A stretch of DNA of 64,000 nt from Juglans regia (lineage: Eukaryota > Streptophyta > Magnoliopsida > Fagales > Juglandaceae), in contig NC_049901.1 in the NCBI RefSeq assembly GCF_001411555.2, forward strand, positions 43,206,302-43,270,301, read 5' to 3'. Positions 1 to 11,913 of this stretch are shown here, piece by piece (within the stretch, counting starts at the first letter, position 1; each line of letters begins with the position of its first letter). The notes beneath the pieces were generated by a model. The model saw only the letters and a list, made by a program, of their open reading frames with translations, did not search any database and was not told the DNA's origin. The translations under genes were made by a program, and so were the position numbers.

Positions 1-1020
1 TATATGTTTAATACATCTATCATATACTATTAAAAAAATAGCAGCGAAATTACCTAATAAGTAGGATCTTCAAACATATCACAAACCTTCTCCCATTCGT
101 TTAGTGGCATTGCTTGGAATGAATTTTGGCGCTTCTCTGTTGTAGTACTGAACTTCTGATAGTGTGCATGACATCGACCTTTTCCGGAATGTATTCGACA
201 TCAATTCCTCAATCGTTAATCGATCATCTCGTCGGCCAAAATTAAGTTCAAACTCGTCCTTTAAATTATAAATAATTAATATAAATGCAAAGTAACTTTA
301 AATTAACATGTTATACTTAGTTTCTTAGAATGTAGCTTATTACCAGACAACAATTTTTTATGTGGTCTTTCACATCTTGGAAAACTTTTGTCCAGGAGAA
401 TGTAGTCATCGGTGCATACATGCGAGTAAGGGTACCAACATAAGAAGCAAACCAAGTTGTCGAATCCCTGGAGTGACCGGTGTGATCATCAGGAATATCA
501 ACTTTAATTTTACTCACTTTTCTTACTTTCTCTATCCAGACACCCCTCGTAGTGCCTTGACCTCGATGTTGGCTTACAACAACTATATATACAATAATTA
601 AAGTATATATTTTCATTAAAGATATTTTATTATATATATTACTTAAATCGAGCATTAAATGTGGTATTAATTTGATAAAATATCTTGTTCTGGGTCTGGT
701 GATGTTAGCCCACTATTGATGGCAAATGAACCACACAAGGAGTCGGCTGGATGGGGATGACGCGCATATTACTTTGCGTTTGGGAGGCATATCTGTTTGA
801 AATTGGAATAAATTATTATTCTAACAAACGTTACGGATATTTATAAGAACGATACTTACACAGATATCTGTTTGAAATTCATTTACTATCAGTTTTGCTG
901 GACCAGTCACCCTCATCCTCACTAGACACTTCAATTGATTCATGTTCTTCTGACATTTCACCCTCAATTACTTCGGGTTGAACATCTTCTCTACGCAATG
1001 GGACCATGTCATATTGACTT
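1..1020 (-). pseudogene. decayed plant DNA-transposon ORF (CACTA/En-Spm-associated type)
   Basis: On the minus strand three separated coding blocks look like pieces of one transposon protein. An acidic block lies at about 895-1018. A block at 317-640 contains a TTRGVW start, KIKVDIPDD and FASYVGTLTR. A third block at about 65-260 contains AMPLNEWEKVCDMFED. This order, and the WEKVCDMF-type motif, recall the variable-length proteins annotated near En/Spm (CACTA) transposases in plants. The blocks are separated by stops, and the third needs a frameshift near 150-170, so the copy is dead. The superfamily assignment rests on remembered similarity only. The window edge cuts the reading downstream. 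Confidence 0.45.
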
Positions 1021-1165
1021 AGATCAACAAATAAATTGATGCATTATTCGTTTTCTTGATATGTTTTTTTATTTGCTGGACTACCAACTTCTTTATAATC
1101 ATCAATAATATATGTAAATCATCGATCTTACGACCTGTTTCGTTTTTTTTTGTTTTTTTTTTTTG

Positions 1166-1166
1166 T

Positions 1167-1210
<44 letters not shown>
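1166..1210. repeat. (TA)n microsatellite
   Basis: An uninterrupted TA run follows a T-rich tract. Similar runs recur at 1437-1496 and 1791-1822. The stretch from 1020 to 1990 holds no supportable gene; its apparent ORFs are only Tyr-Ile dipeptide translations of these runs. Confidence 0.9.
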
Positions 1211-1214
<4 letters not shown>

Positions 1215-1453
1215 TTTATCTGTAAGCTTTGATTAGGGAAATAAATGCTGCGCAATCCTAAAAATAAAAGTTAGAGCCACATATATGTATGCATGATTAA
1301 CCTAGGTATATATATATACCAAGCATATATATATAGTTGAAATTTTAAGAGTTTAATTGGTTTGCTCTTTGCTTGGAAAACGATGAAATTTTCTTTTCCA
1401 GTACCCTCACTCATGAAGTTTTCTTCCGGAATATAAATAAATATATATATATA

Positions 1454-1497
<44 letters not shown>

Positions 1498-1787
1498 TAT
1501 AATTCATTCACAGAATTAAAAAGATAAAAAGAAAAAAAAAGTGCCTGATTAAGATTGACAAGAAAACTGATTCAAATACTTAATTGATTAGGAATGACAT
1601 GAATGAGGCTACATGAACTATATATTCCATTTTGATATAATAATTGATTCCATTATCCCTACGGCGGCCATGCATTCGTATTATTATTCCCTCCCGCATG
1701 AAATTAGCTAGCTAGGGAGTTGGGTTGAGAAATATATTGATTAGGTACTGCATGCTTTTTCATGCCCTCGAATATTTTTCTTGATAT

Positions 1788-1822
<35 letters not shown>

Positions 1823-1996
1823 GTATGATCTTCTTCTGCAACTTAAGTATACAAAGCAGGCTGGTGCACAAGAAAATAATTTAAGTATTAGGCCCATATA
1901 TATTTTGATTGATGTGATGCAGTACCCATTAACACTTGTTATAATTCATGTATATTGAAATTAGTTCCTGCATCCATGCATCAGTACTACTAGATA

Positions 1997-2483
1997 ATGG
2001 CACATGAAGAATTCATCCAAGCTCATACTCAGATCAGAGGTTCAAGCAGTATTCGAAACCAGCAGGCTGGTATACAATGGCAACCTCCTCCAACAGACTG
2101 GTTAAAACTGAATTGGGATGTGGCAATTAGGAAAACAGACCAGAAGATAGGTGTTGGAGTAGTGTTAAGAGACCATGAAGGGGAAGTTTTGCCAACTCTT
2201 ATGCAACCTGTAACTTTTTGTGTGCAGCCTAGTATAGCAGAGGCAAGGGGTTTGGTCACTACAGCAGGTTTGGTGTAAAAATATGGGTTTGCAAAATGTG
2301 ATTTTGGAAGGAGACTCGAGGCAGGTTGTAAATGCAGTGAAGAAGAGAAGTGATCAACATGGTATTCTGAATTGCATGGTGAGAGATACAAAATTGATCC
2401 TGGCTGATACAATGTGGGATATTAAACATACTAAGAGGGATGAAAACAAAGCGACACATATGTTGGCTCAAAAGGCAGCTTGA
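1997..2483 (+). pseudogene. RNase H-like domain remnant (LINE-type, RVT_3)
   Basis: Two consecutive reading frames encode parts of one plant RNase H-like domain. The first, 1997-2278, has WLKLNWDVAIRK followed by GVGVVLRDHEGEVL, matching the first strand with its catalytic Asp region. The second, 2283-2483, has NVILEGDSRQVVNAV and ends in HMLAQKAA, the usual C-terminal helix. The frame shifts by one base around 2270-2283, and TAA at 2276-2278 closes the first part. Such domains sit at the C terminus of plant LINE reverse transcriptases or occur alone as degenerate copies. No poly(A) is seen at the 3' end; a MITE follows directly. Confidence 0.7.
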
Positions 2484-2494
2484 TTTCACATATG

Positions 2495-2862
2495 GTATTA
2501 ATCTACTCATCTCAACATCTAAACACTAAAAAAATTAAACACTTTTTAATTTTAAGTTTTCAATTTTTTCATCTAATCATTATCTAACATTATAACTTTC
2601 CAAAACTTTCAAACAAAATACAAAAAATAATTTAATTTTTTCAAATCTAAAATAAAATAATAATATTAAAAAAAATTCTAACAATATTTTAACTTTATAA
2701 TATTTTTATTCAACTTTTTCTATCTCATTTTCTAAAATCTCATAAAACATCTTAATTCAAATTATTTTACTACTATTTACAAACTATCTCACTACTATTT
2801 ACAAATTTCTTGTCTCTTACTCTCACTTCATCTGTGTAAGTACCAAACCAGACCTTGATGTA
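2495..2862. mobile_element. MITE, GAGATGAG/GTTTGGAT family, AT-rich copy
   Basis: An AT-rich segment begins with CTCATCTCAACATCTAAAC and ends near GTGTAAGTACCAAACCAGACC. Read in reverse it gives TGGTTTGGTACTTACAC, GATGAAGTGAGAG, a middle of AATATTATTATT type and a closing GATGTTGAGATGAG. The same plan recurs at 6855-7050, 21283-21355 plus 26195-26347, and 52530-52740. Ends are approximate. I see no coding capacity. Confidence 0.6.
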
Positions 2863-3197
2863 TTTCTGCAATTTTTCGATTTTTTCCTACTTTCCTTGGC
2901 CAATTCATTTGTATGACGGGGAACGTCCCAATTCATAGCGCTAGAAGCCTTCCTCTCTGTTGAGCTATCTTTATATAATCAATTCTCACAGTACGTACTA
3001 CAAAGAAGAATTAGGAAAAACACTAGAGGGTGACGTTGCTGTGGGCACAATGCCATCATATTCTCTTATCCACAATACAATAGTAGCATTACAGATCAAC
3101 CCCATGCACGTAGTACGCCACAGGAGAAAAGAATAAACAGAACAAAGAATCATCACAGGAATTAAATTCAGAAGGCATAAAAAAACATACAAGTACA

Positions 3198-6100
3198 TCA
3201 AAGGCCAGCAGAAACTAGTCCATGCAGTGTGACAATGCCAATCAATATATTTTGATGATCTGTGACAGGCAAAAATTGCACAGGGGATGGTGGTGCTTCC
3301 ATCTTTTTCATTGCCTCCACTGCCATTGCATCTGGACCGATGGTTCTTGGTTTCCTGAAATAACCGAGAGACTTTTAGTGATTTGAAGGTTATTGTAACA
3401 TCCTAATGAAAAGTCCAAATCACATTACTTATTCTCTAAAAGGACTAGTCAATGATACAATTGGAATATCACTGAAACATTATAAAGAGTACGAACTTTT
3501 CATTCTCAAACAATATGAGATCCCATACATCACCTACCTTTATCATATAGGGTATCATAATCTCTCCTTAAATTTTCGACGTCCTCGTAGGGCTAGTCCA
3601 TTGTAGGTAACATAACTTAAGTCCCACATTGGCTCTGATACATTTATAACGTCCCAATGGAAAGCCCAAATCACATGACCTATATTCTGAAAAGACTAGT
3701 CAATGATACAATTGGAGCCTCAATGGAACATTATAAAGAGTAAGAATTTCTCCTTACCAAACAATATTGGGATCCCATACACCACCTATCATTATCTTTA
3801 TCATAGGCAGTATCACAATTATCTCTCTCTCCCTCTCTCCCTCTTTCCTTCAAGAGATACGTTTGTGAGTATGTGCCTATGCATACGTGTTATCACCTAG
3901 TGAATGTTCAAAGACCATTTCTTCAAGGTTTTGATTGAAGGGCAGTTTCCAAAGGATCCAAATATTTAATCTTTTCAGCCTAATCACAATTTGCGCAATA
4001 TAGGCACAAACCAAATAATGAACAAGAACGTCCAAATTACTCCGTTAAGCAAGTCCTTATATGGAAACAAGAAATCACAGCAACATCTACTCTACATGGT
4101 GCCCACTGACCACGCAAGCTGCTTTAAATTTTGAACCCCAAAAAATATTGTAAAGGAGCAAGCTAGCCTAATTGTAGGTTAACTACGGATAAAGACGATG
4201 AATATTTTCCTTCCATTACCTATTGCACATTTCTCCCACTGTGAGCTTAAATATGCCTTCTCCACTAGCCTTGAGTGTGCGCCGCAGATCACCATCAGTA
4301 AATGTACCAATCAGATGATGATATTCATCTATAACAAGCAGGCACCCACATCCTTTACTTGTCAGCTCCACTAGCTGATCCATTATCAAATCTTCTTCCC
4401 TGCAAACTGGAAGCTCATCCTGCTTCTTCATAACGTCCTTCACCTGAACCTCAAATAAATTGTTACTTGTTAATATCAATTTCGGATATTCTTTCTTACA
4501 GAGCAACTTTTGTCTGTTTTTATAAGCATTTGCATTGCAGGCACACAAGTAGAAAAGATAGGCAGAATTGCAATTCAGGGAAATATGGTAAATTATAGAA
4601 AACTAAATATTGTACATTTCTATTACAATATCAATAAAGAAATCAAAGCTATTTCCAGCAACAACGCCTACATAGACAACACTCAGTACAGGCACCATCA
4701 AAACCGTAACAGGTGTATGCCACTGCTATCCCAAAACCACCACCACCACCACCACCACCACCAACAACAACAACAGTGTCTGCTTTGAGGGGACTTCGGA
4801 TGATCTTGAATATAGGATTTTCCAGTTTGCTATTGGAAGGGGATTCATTGACTGTTTTGAAGTTATTGGTTCTAAGGAACCCTATTTTTTCAAGGCAAGG
4901 GAATCTGATTTCTGAAATTCAAAGTGTTCTTTCTCGTTTTGTGGCATATGATGTTCTTCATGCTGGTAGGCAAGATAATTAAACAGCTCCTTTACTTGCA
5001 AGACACGCTTGTTTTGTGGAAAATACTATTCAGTGGTGTCATCAGTGTCCAGATTTTATTCAATCTAGGATCTTGCTAGATGCTAATTTGTAATTGTATG
5101 GCATAAACTTTATTATTGGTTCCATTAATATGAGTACAAATGTTTCTGTTCTAAAAAAAAAAAGTGTTTGAAACTTCAGCCATCACCATAGCCATTATTA
5201 ATGGGATATGGTGCCTGCTCTGCGTAACTGCTATCGGTAATAATTTTTCAGTAAGTGAATGCTACCAGTAATATTATTTTAAAGCAACAATTATCCTCTT
5301 TACTTATCAAAGAAAAAAATCTAAGCTAACCGCGCATTCATATCATATGAAATAATCCAACCAATAATACCTGAATGAACTAATATCAATCATTTGTAAA
5401 TTTTAATTCCTAAACACAAAAAAAACAAAAGACAACTTTAACAATCCACACCGGAACGAAACGACACCAAAATTCCAGGAAATTAAGCTAATTAAAAAAG
5501 AAATCGAGACATTCTTGAGTTCCAATCGAAACAAGAAACCTGACCTTGAAAATGAGAGACTTTCCAATCCGACCCGCGGGGTGATTCGCCGCGTACTCCT
5601 CCTTGGTCAAATTCCTGGCCCCCATGAGCGCGATCGCCACCGTGTCACCGAATACCATCTGGATGGCCGTAGAAGTCACCGGCGCCAGATCGAACGGGCA
5701 CAATTCCCTCTCCACCGGCAAATGCACGTTCATATCGCAGGCCGAGGCGAGCGCGTTGCCCTCCACGGACGTGACCGAGACAAGATACGAGCCCTTAGCC
5801 CGCACGCAAGGCACGAGGCGGAGGAGCTCGTCGGTGGTCCCGGATTTGCTGAACAAGACGACGACGTCGCTCGGTGTGAGGATCCCAATGTCACCGTGGA
5901 GGGCGTCGACGGGGGAGAGGAAGGCGGAGCGGATGCCGAGGGAAACGAGGGTCTGGGAGATCTTATGGGCGACGAATCCAGACTTGCCGACGCCAGAAAA
6001 GAAGATGGTTCCGGAGGCTGAGAGGAGGATGCGGGCGAAGGAAACGGTTTGGGGGAGCGAGAGGTTCTCGAAGAAGAAGTTCAGATGGTTCTGCTGGGAT

Positions 6101-6198
6101 TTGAAGAGAGAAAGGAGGGTACTCTCGTCAATTCCGAGAGGTGGAGAATACGGTGGAACTAGGTGTTCCGACGAAGAGTTCAGCGGGAGAGAACCCAT
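3198..6198 (-). CDS. SETH3: arabinose-5-phosphate isomerase (SIS + two CBS domains), 3 exons
   Basis: Predicted exons are 5545-6198, 4220-4443 and 3198-3354, all with GT-AG introns and a total of 344 codons plus stop. This is close to the roughly 350 residues I recall for Arabidopsis SETH3. I chose the ATG at 6196-6198 (MGSLPL); an in-frame upstream ATG at 6264 would add 22 residues. An SIS sugar-isomerase domain covers about residues 60-200 ([36 protein letters not shown]). A CBS pair follows ([39 protein letters not shown]). The family interconverts ribulose 5-phosphate and arabinose 5-phosphate, feeding KDO synthesis for pectic rhamnogalacturonan II in plants; SETH3 was named from pollen phenotypes. 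Intron 1 carries a LINE fragment and intron 2 a duplicated repeat. Nothing suggests inactivation. Confidence 0.92.
3394..3835. repeat. two tandem copies of an LTR-end-like repeat in SETH3 intron 2
   Basis: Copy 1 (about 3394-3571) and copy 2 (about 3646-3835) share long stretches such as GACTAGTCAATGATACAATT, AACATTATAAAGAGTA and ATCCCATACA(T/C)CACCTA. Copy 1 opens with TGTAACATCC and copy 2 with ATAACGTCCC, a start often seen in plant LTRs. No internal domain is present. They could be fragments of a TRIM-type element or a duplicated solo-LTR piece. Confidence 0.6.
4733..5163 (+). mobile_element. 5'-truncated LINE 3' end with RNase H tail, in SETH3 intron 1
   Basis: A (CCA)n/(CAA)n run at 4737-4777 is followed by a reading frame with [21 protein letters not shown], the signature of the plant LINE RNase H-like domain. 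A frame break near 4980 precedes LLARHACF and the closing stop at about 5091. The copy ends in an A tract at about 5152-5163. It lies antisense to the host gene inside an intron. Confidence 0.7.
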
Positions 6199-6854
6199 TC
6201 TTTCCGGAGATGTGAGGGAAAAAAGGAATAGATATCCGAGGTTGATGGAATTAAAACTGAGCATGAAAGCTTGCCGTTATATGTTTGACACTTTTCGCCG
6301 CAATAAAATATAACAAGGGAGTGTCGGCGGTGGTCATTGCATCACAGATTCACAAGTCACAATATATAAAATGGAAAACGCCATTAACAAAGTCATTATC
6401 ACGTAAGAGAGATATCTGAGGGGGATGGCATCAAATTCAATAGAAAAAAATACAAGAATTATTAAATACTATCACGTGAATGATTATGATGAGATAGTGA
6501 TATATATATATATATGAAAAGATATTTACAACTGTATGCATATATATATATATATATTTTAATATTTTTCTAAAATAATATTTATCAAGAGTGTTGGGCA
6601 TAATACCAAAAACTGATGTGTGATGAAGACTATACAGTATTTAACAAAATTCAAGCAGGCTGCATGCAAGTGAGGAAACAAGACTCTTTTCACCAAATCA
6701 CCAGTCATCCTCTCTGTCACTTACAACTCTGCTAAAAATCAACTGGAATATCATAAGTTACAATAACAAACCTGTTTTGGGAAGAAAACTATGGGACTAT
6801 TTGAAAATTTGCTTCTGTAGGGCCTAACTGCTCGAAGATGTACCTTTAGATTTT

Positions 6855-7050
6855 GTACGGAGATGTTTGGATTCGAAGATGACTTGAGATGAGCTGAGAT
6901 GAGTTGAGATGGATTGTGAATAGTAATGAGATGAGTTGTGAATAGTAGTGAGATTTGTGAGTTAAAGTTGCTGAATAGTAATGAATAGTAGTGAGATGAG
7001 TTGAGATGAGTTGAGATGAGCTGAGATGACTTGTGAATCCAAACAAGCCC
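6855..7050. mobile_element. MITE, GAGATGAG/GTTTGGAT family
   Basis: The left end GATGTTTGGATTC and the right end GTGAATCCAAACAAGCCC are inverted relatives. The inside is made of repeated GAGATGAGTTGAGATGAG and GTGAATAGTA(A/G)TGAG units. It is non-coding and lies just downstream of the JMJ16-like stop codon, where other family members would carry their FYRN/FYRC exons. Ends are approximate. Confidence 0.65.
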
Positions 7051-7232
7051 TTAATATCAAGTAATCTTAAAGTACAGATATATGTGGTACTCTCATTGTA
7101 TCATCATAAGATGTTAAGTCACTAATCTTGGATTTGAATGTTCAAACTCTTTTGTTTTTTCTAAAAAATATAAAAATGCAGTCAACTCTATTGCAGCACC
7201 TCTTCAAAGATTAACAAGTGAAACTTCTTTAC

Positions 7233-8174
7233 CTATACAGCACCCTTTTTAGCTGAACCAAAGACAAGATCCAATGTCTCCTCCTCAGACTCTGAGGAAC
7301 TTGACACACTAGTGCTTTCAGAAGACACCTCAAGTATCACCTCTGTCTGCAAAAATGAAATACCATCTGCTGTCGCACTCGAATTAATTGTAGATGCTGC
7401 TGCATCACCATTTTTATTTGGCTTGTTGGACATTGTTGATTGAATCACATGTGCCTTTGTTTCTGTCTCAATACTAGATGAAGGAGTACTGATGCGGCTT
7501 CGCGTTGCTGCATCTTGGGTTTCCACAGTATTGTCTTTTGCTTTCAAGTTACTCAAGACTTTAGATTGGAGCAGACGTGCCTTTATTTCTGCCTTAATGT
7601 TAGAAGCAGAGTTTCTATCAATTCCATTGGGTTTTCCCACATTTTGGGATTTGTGCTCCTTTTGTTTTGATTCTTCTGAACGAGAGTTTTGACGGCCTAC
7701 AAGCCATGGTTCTTGTGGACTATTTTTGGAGACAGAAGAATGCAGAGACAGTCCAAGATCATCTTTAGCCCATCTGTAGACTGCACTTAGTTTTCCTTCC
7801 AAAGCGTCAAGTAGAATATCTAACTCATTCATTTCATAACGGAAGAGGAAAAATTTGTCACCCCAAGGGCAAGAACAAAGCTGCTTTGCATGATTCAAAC
7901 ATGAAAATTTGTTTGGATTACATTGGCAACCAGCTGCAGACATGTGCAAGTCATAGAGGCACACTGTGCATTCCTTTTTGCTGGTAGCATCAAAATTTTT
8001 ACACATCCTCTGTGACTGTGAAGAGTTGCAAAGATACTTCCTCCTAATGCCTTCGTACTTAATACGTGACTACACAAAAAGAAAGAAAAATCGAAGAATT
8101 CTGGAATCAGGTTACTCGCTCCAACAATGTTGAGAAAAACAGTCTTCTGTTAAGTGCAAAAATGAAAGCAGCAG

Positions 8175-8211
<37 letters not shown>

Positions 8212-11200
8212 AAAACTGAAAAATGTAAGAAAACAGAAGAAAAGCTCAAAACTCAACCGCTATTATGTATCGGCAACAAAAACAATGTATCTATTATTCA
8301 TCTGCTTTACATTCAGGAGCTGGAGTTGTGTAATCTAGGTGTTACCTTGAGCGCTTTTGCTAATATCCCGCCCTTTCCACACACATCTTTCCATCTCAAA
8401 TTATCTGATGTGTTATTCCCACGGAGTGCGAGTTCCCATTGTGCCCTCACAGCTTCCCTAGCTGCCCCAAGTAGCAGTTTATCGTGGGATAGTGAAGTTT
8501 TTCTTCCTTGCTCATGATAGAGTTCTACAGCATTCTGTCCAAAGGGCAACCAGTCAAGGGGAGCAAAATTTACCACCTCCGTACAATTAAAGCCTGAGTC
8601 AAATCCAGTATGATATGCTCCTGGGAGGACAAGAACAAACTCCCTAGGATATTGAATGCAACGATAGATGGGTATACCCTCTGACTTCAACATGGAGGCA
8701 GATTTTTCAGTAACCTGTACAAAAGAAACTAATGTCATAAAACATCCAAGTACTGAATGAGATGTTTGTCCTATCAAAAAAGAATGAGATGCGTCTTTCA
8801 AGAATTTCTAAAATATCCTGGCAAATCATTATTTTCCATCAACATCAACTTGGGCACAGGAAAACAAGGGTGACCAATCAGCATGAAGGATCATGTTCAA
8901 TAATGATAGCATATATTGGCTTATAAAATCAGCAAGTAGCATAGAAAAGAGACAAAGTAGACTTTATGGCCAAGAACTATCTAATGCAGTGTAGTGTCAA
9001 TGGTGTGGCATCTATGGCATAACTAGAAAATACATGCTCCCGTTTGGAATCATAAGAACTTTGTGCCTACCAGGAAGCCTTTGAAGCCCGCGCCATATGT
9101 TAGTTTATTTGGTCAAACACATCTTGTTGCATTTTATATAGACATCTACTTTCCAAAGCTTATTAGGCTTGACTAATTGGAAAAATCGCAAGGGTAGAAA
9201 TACAAGCAAAAAACTCATTGCATATTGACCAGAGTATATGTTTCTTACAAAATTATATATAAGCATGGAAATTGGAATTAAAGTGGGACTACAAGCCAAA
9301 AAAGTATTGCATTTTCACCAGAGTATATTCTTCTTACAAAGTCTTATATATGTGCATGCTAATCAGCTCCATGTGATGAAAATGAGTCCACCAGGCAGTG
9401 GAAGATATGCATCCCATGCCATCAATTTATTGAACAACAAAAGCATTTCTCATCAATGAAGCAATTACATAAGAAGGGTATTGCAACTCACCAGCTTATG
9501 ACCCAACAGAGGTTCAACTAACAAATCTGGAAAGTATTTCTTCACGGCCGCCTCAAACTTAACATTATAGCATCCTGGAACGCAATGCCATATTTTAGGA
9601 GCACCCAAATGCATGTAACACAATGAGTATAAGTGGTGCTCTTCAGATTTCTGTTTTTGAAAATCAATTGAATGAGATTTAATAGGATGGACATTCAACG
9701 ACTTAAAGAGAGAACTGTCTATCTATACCCAGAAAACTAAGAATCCAATTATCTTACCCATTGAAGTGAAGAAAAGCACATTCCTACATGAAGCTGAGGC
9801 TGTAAGATATGAGACGTCTCCTTGGTTTCAAAAGAAAGAAGAGAACCTGGCAGTTTAGGTATATTATTTAAGTTCCAGCTTGATTTCAAATACTTAGGAT
9901 AACCAGATATCTCCACAAGATTGGATACTCTTGGAAATCCACTGCCCAAAACTCCAGTCTCCAGGTTTGCACAAAGCACCTAAAAAGTGGGCGGACATGA
10001 CAACATAATCTGCTCAATGGAACAGGCATGAATATAGAAAATGTCACGCAATGAATACATTGTAAAACTTCAAACATACCTCAATTTCTTCAGTTGGATT
10101 CTCAACAATACGTATGTATTCACCCACAATATCATCCAATGATGGTTCCCCCTTCTCTTGGAACCCAGTTGAATTTTTATCCCGACCTGTAACCTTACCT
10201 CCACTGCAAAAATATTGGCACTTGAAATCATCTGCATATATCTTGAAAGTTTCGAGAGCAAATTCTGGGCCAGGTTCAGACTCAAAGCTTTCAACATTGA
10301 AACGTCCAACGTCATCAGGGTTTTTGGCATCTTCATCACTAGACTCATATTTTGAAGCCATCCTCAAACTTCTCCTCTTACCCTTTACATTTTCATTAAA
10401 TCTAGCCCTTTTACTCTGTGAAGACTGTTTTTGAAGCCCATCTATCAGCTGAATATGGGTAACAAACGTAGAATTTTCCCATATGTTATTTTTCTTAATT
10501 AGGCAAGGAGGTTGCCATGAAGAAGGAGGAACAATACGACAAATTCCATATGCTTCAGCTCTAGGGCGTATGCTTGCAATATACTTAACAGTGTCTTCAA
10601 ATTCCTGCAGCAAAAGGTTCAAGGTCATGCAAGAATTAAATTTCCAACAAGAAAAAAATACTTTACATTTTAAAAAAGGATACTGAGAGCACATAAATGA
10701 AAGAAAAATAAAGAAATGCATGAATAAGACAAGAAACACCTCTTCTGTTGGATAGAAAACCGGAGCCTCTTCACTTACACTCCTTCTTGCTTCTTCCGGA
10801 CGCCACCTTGCTATTACCTGTTTAGAAAAAATCAACCGACAATGAAACAAGGGAACCTGTCCACATAATGCTTTCAAGTTTTCAAGTGCAATGGAAAGTT
10901 TGACTTCATAATACAAACAGAATGGTTAACTAACAAGAACCAACCTTCAGACAATTACTACAATCTGGGCATCCACGAGTAACCCCTTTTGGAAGGCAAG
11001 TTATAGGGGTATCCTGCAAAAGAAAGAAGTACCACTACAACTGCCACTCATATCGAAAAACAAATCAAACAGATACTGCTTGTGATGTACTACATTTATT
11101 AACATATGAATCATTCAGAGGTAAGACATACTCTAAGCCACACCCTTAAAATGTATAAATACAATCACTCAATGCACACAACCAAATCATCTGCATTCAG

Positions 11201-11907
11201 CTTCCTAGGTTTGTCCCTATATGATTTTATTATTAACCATATACAAATACATTTATTTCTCTTTCTTGCCTCTTCAATATCAATGTCCTCATTTCAAATT
11301 AGAATAACGATACGATTTTTCATGGTATGGAGAAAGATAGCAAAGCATGCACCTGCGCATTTATGCCTCTCTTAACATATTCTTAGGCACCAAGTTTAAG
11401 ATGAGAAATGTAAAATAACAACACATCATCCTCAGAATTGAGAGGGACGCCATGGGGGACCTTTTCAGATACGAAAACTAATACTGAGAAGGTATTTCAT
11501 TGAAAACAAATATTTTGGAACAACGTTTCCCTAAATTTACACCACACAGTAGCATAATATATCAAAGCACCAAACTAAAGCATTATAAAAACAAGAAGAA
11601 GATCTGTGACCATGTCAAACAGTCCTGATTCAGATACCTCTGGACTGTGATTGCTTTTGTCAAAAAGTATCCATGGTCTGCGTTTGCAAGATCTCTTCAA
11701 CTCGGCAATATTGGTCACGTCAGACATGTTGTCCGTCTTGATTGGCTCTAGAGTAGATGCACTCTCGAAGGACATGGAATTATTGGTTTCTTCACTTCTT
11801 TCCACCCTCCTCAATGTGAAGGATGTAAGAGATACAAAACCTGGTGGAACTGGGAAACTTTCCACATTCTCGTCGTTAGGACAAGACCTTTTGTGCTCTA
11901 AGTCCAT
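7233..11907 (-). CDS. JMJ16: JMJ16-like JmjN/JmjC/C5HC2 protein, 8 exons, probably catalytically impaired and C-terminally truncated
   Basis: Exons: 11638-11907, 10945-11013, 10740-10817, 10080-10604, 9758-9979, 9492-9650, 8346-8714, 7233-8069. All are phase 0 with GT-AG borders, giving 842 codons plus stop. The start motif [16 protein letters not shown] matches the JMJ16/PKDM7 N terminus. JmjN lies at about 115-160, JmjC from about 330 to 510, and a C5HC2 zinc finger at about 598-634 ([12 protein letters not shown]...HAKQLCSC). Active relatives remove methyl groups from H3K4 using Fe(II) and 2-oxoglutarate. The usual HVEDHH iron site reads KSEEHH here, so the first iron-ligand His (residue 389) is Lys; Glu391 and the second His (476, AYHTGF) remain. 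The protein stops without the FYRN/FYRC region I expect for JMJ16. A 5'-UTR acceptor (TTTATAG) lies just before the ATG. It may be a diverging paralogue, a reader without catalysis or a late-stage pseudogene. Confidence 0.85.
8755..8791 (+). mobile_element. 17-bp LINE-tail insertion with 10-bp target duplication
   Basis: GAATGAGATG at 8755-8764 and 8782-8791 flanks the insert TTTGTCCTATCAAAAAA (8765-8781). The insert ends in an A tract preceded by CTATC, as in the LINE 3' end at 18691-18714 (TTACTTATC plus A tract). It lies in an intron of the JMJ16-like gene. Confidence 0.6.
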
Positions 11908-11913
11908 CAGCAC

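Noticed and set aside
1019..1507. ORFs rich in alternating Tyr and Ile
   Set aside because: Translations of (TA)n microsatellites.
4510..4982. His/Gln-rich and Pro/Thr-rich small ORFs
   Set aside because: Frames of the CCA/CAA repeat at the head of a LINE fragment inside an intron.
5515..6313. Two long plus-strand ORFs opposite SETH3 exon 1
   Set aside because: They are antisense shadows of a G+C-rich exon whose minus-strand reading matches a known enzyme throughout.
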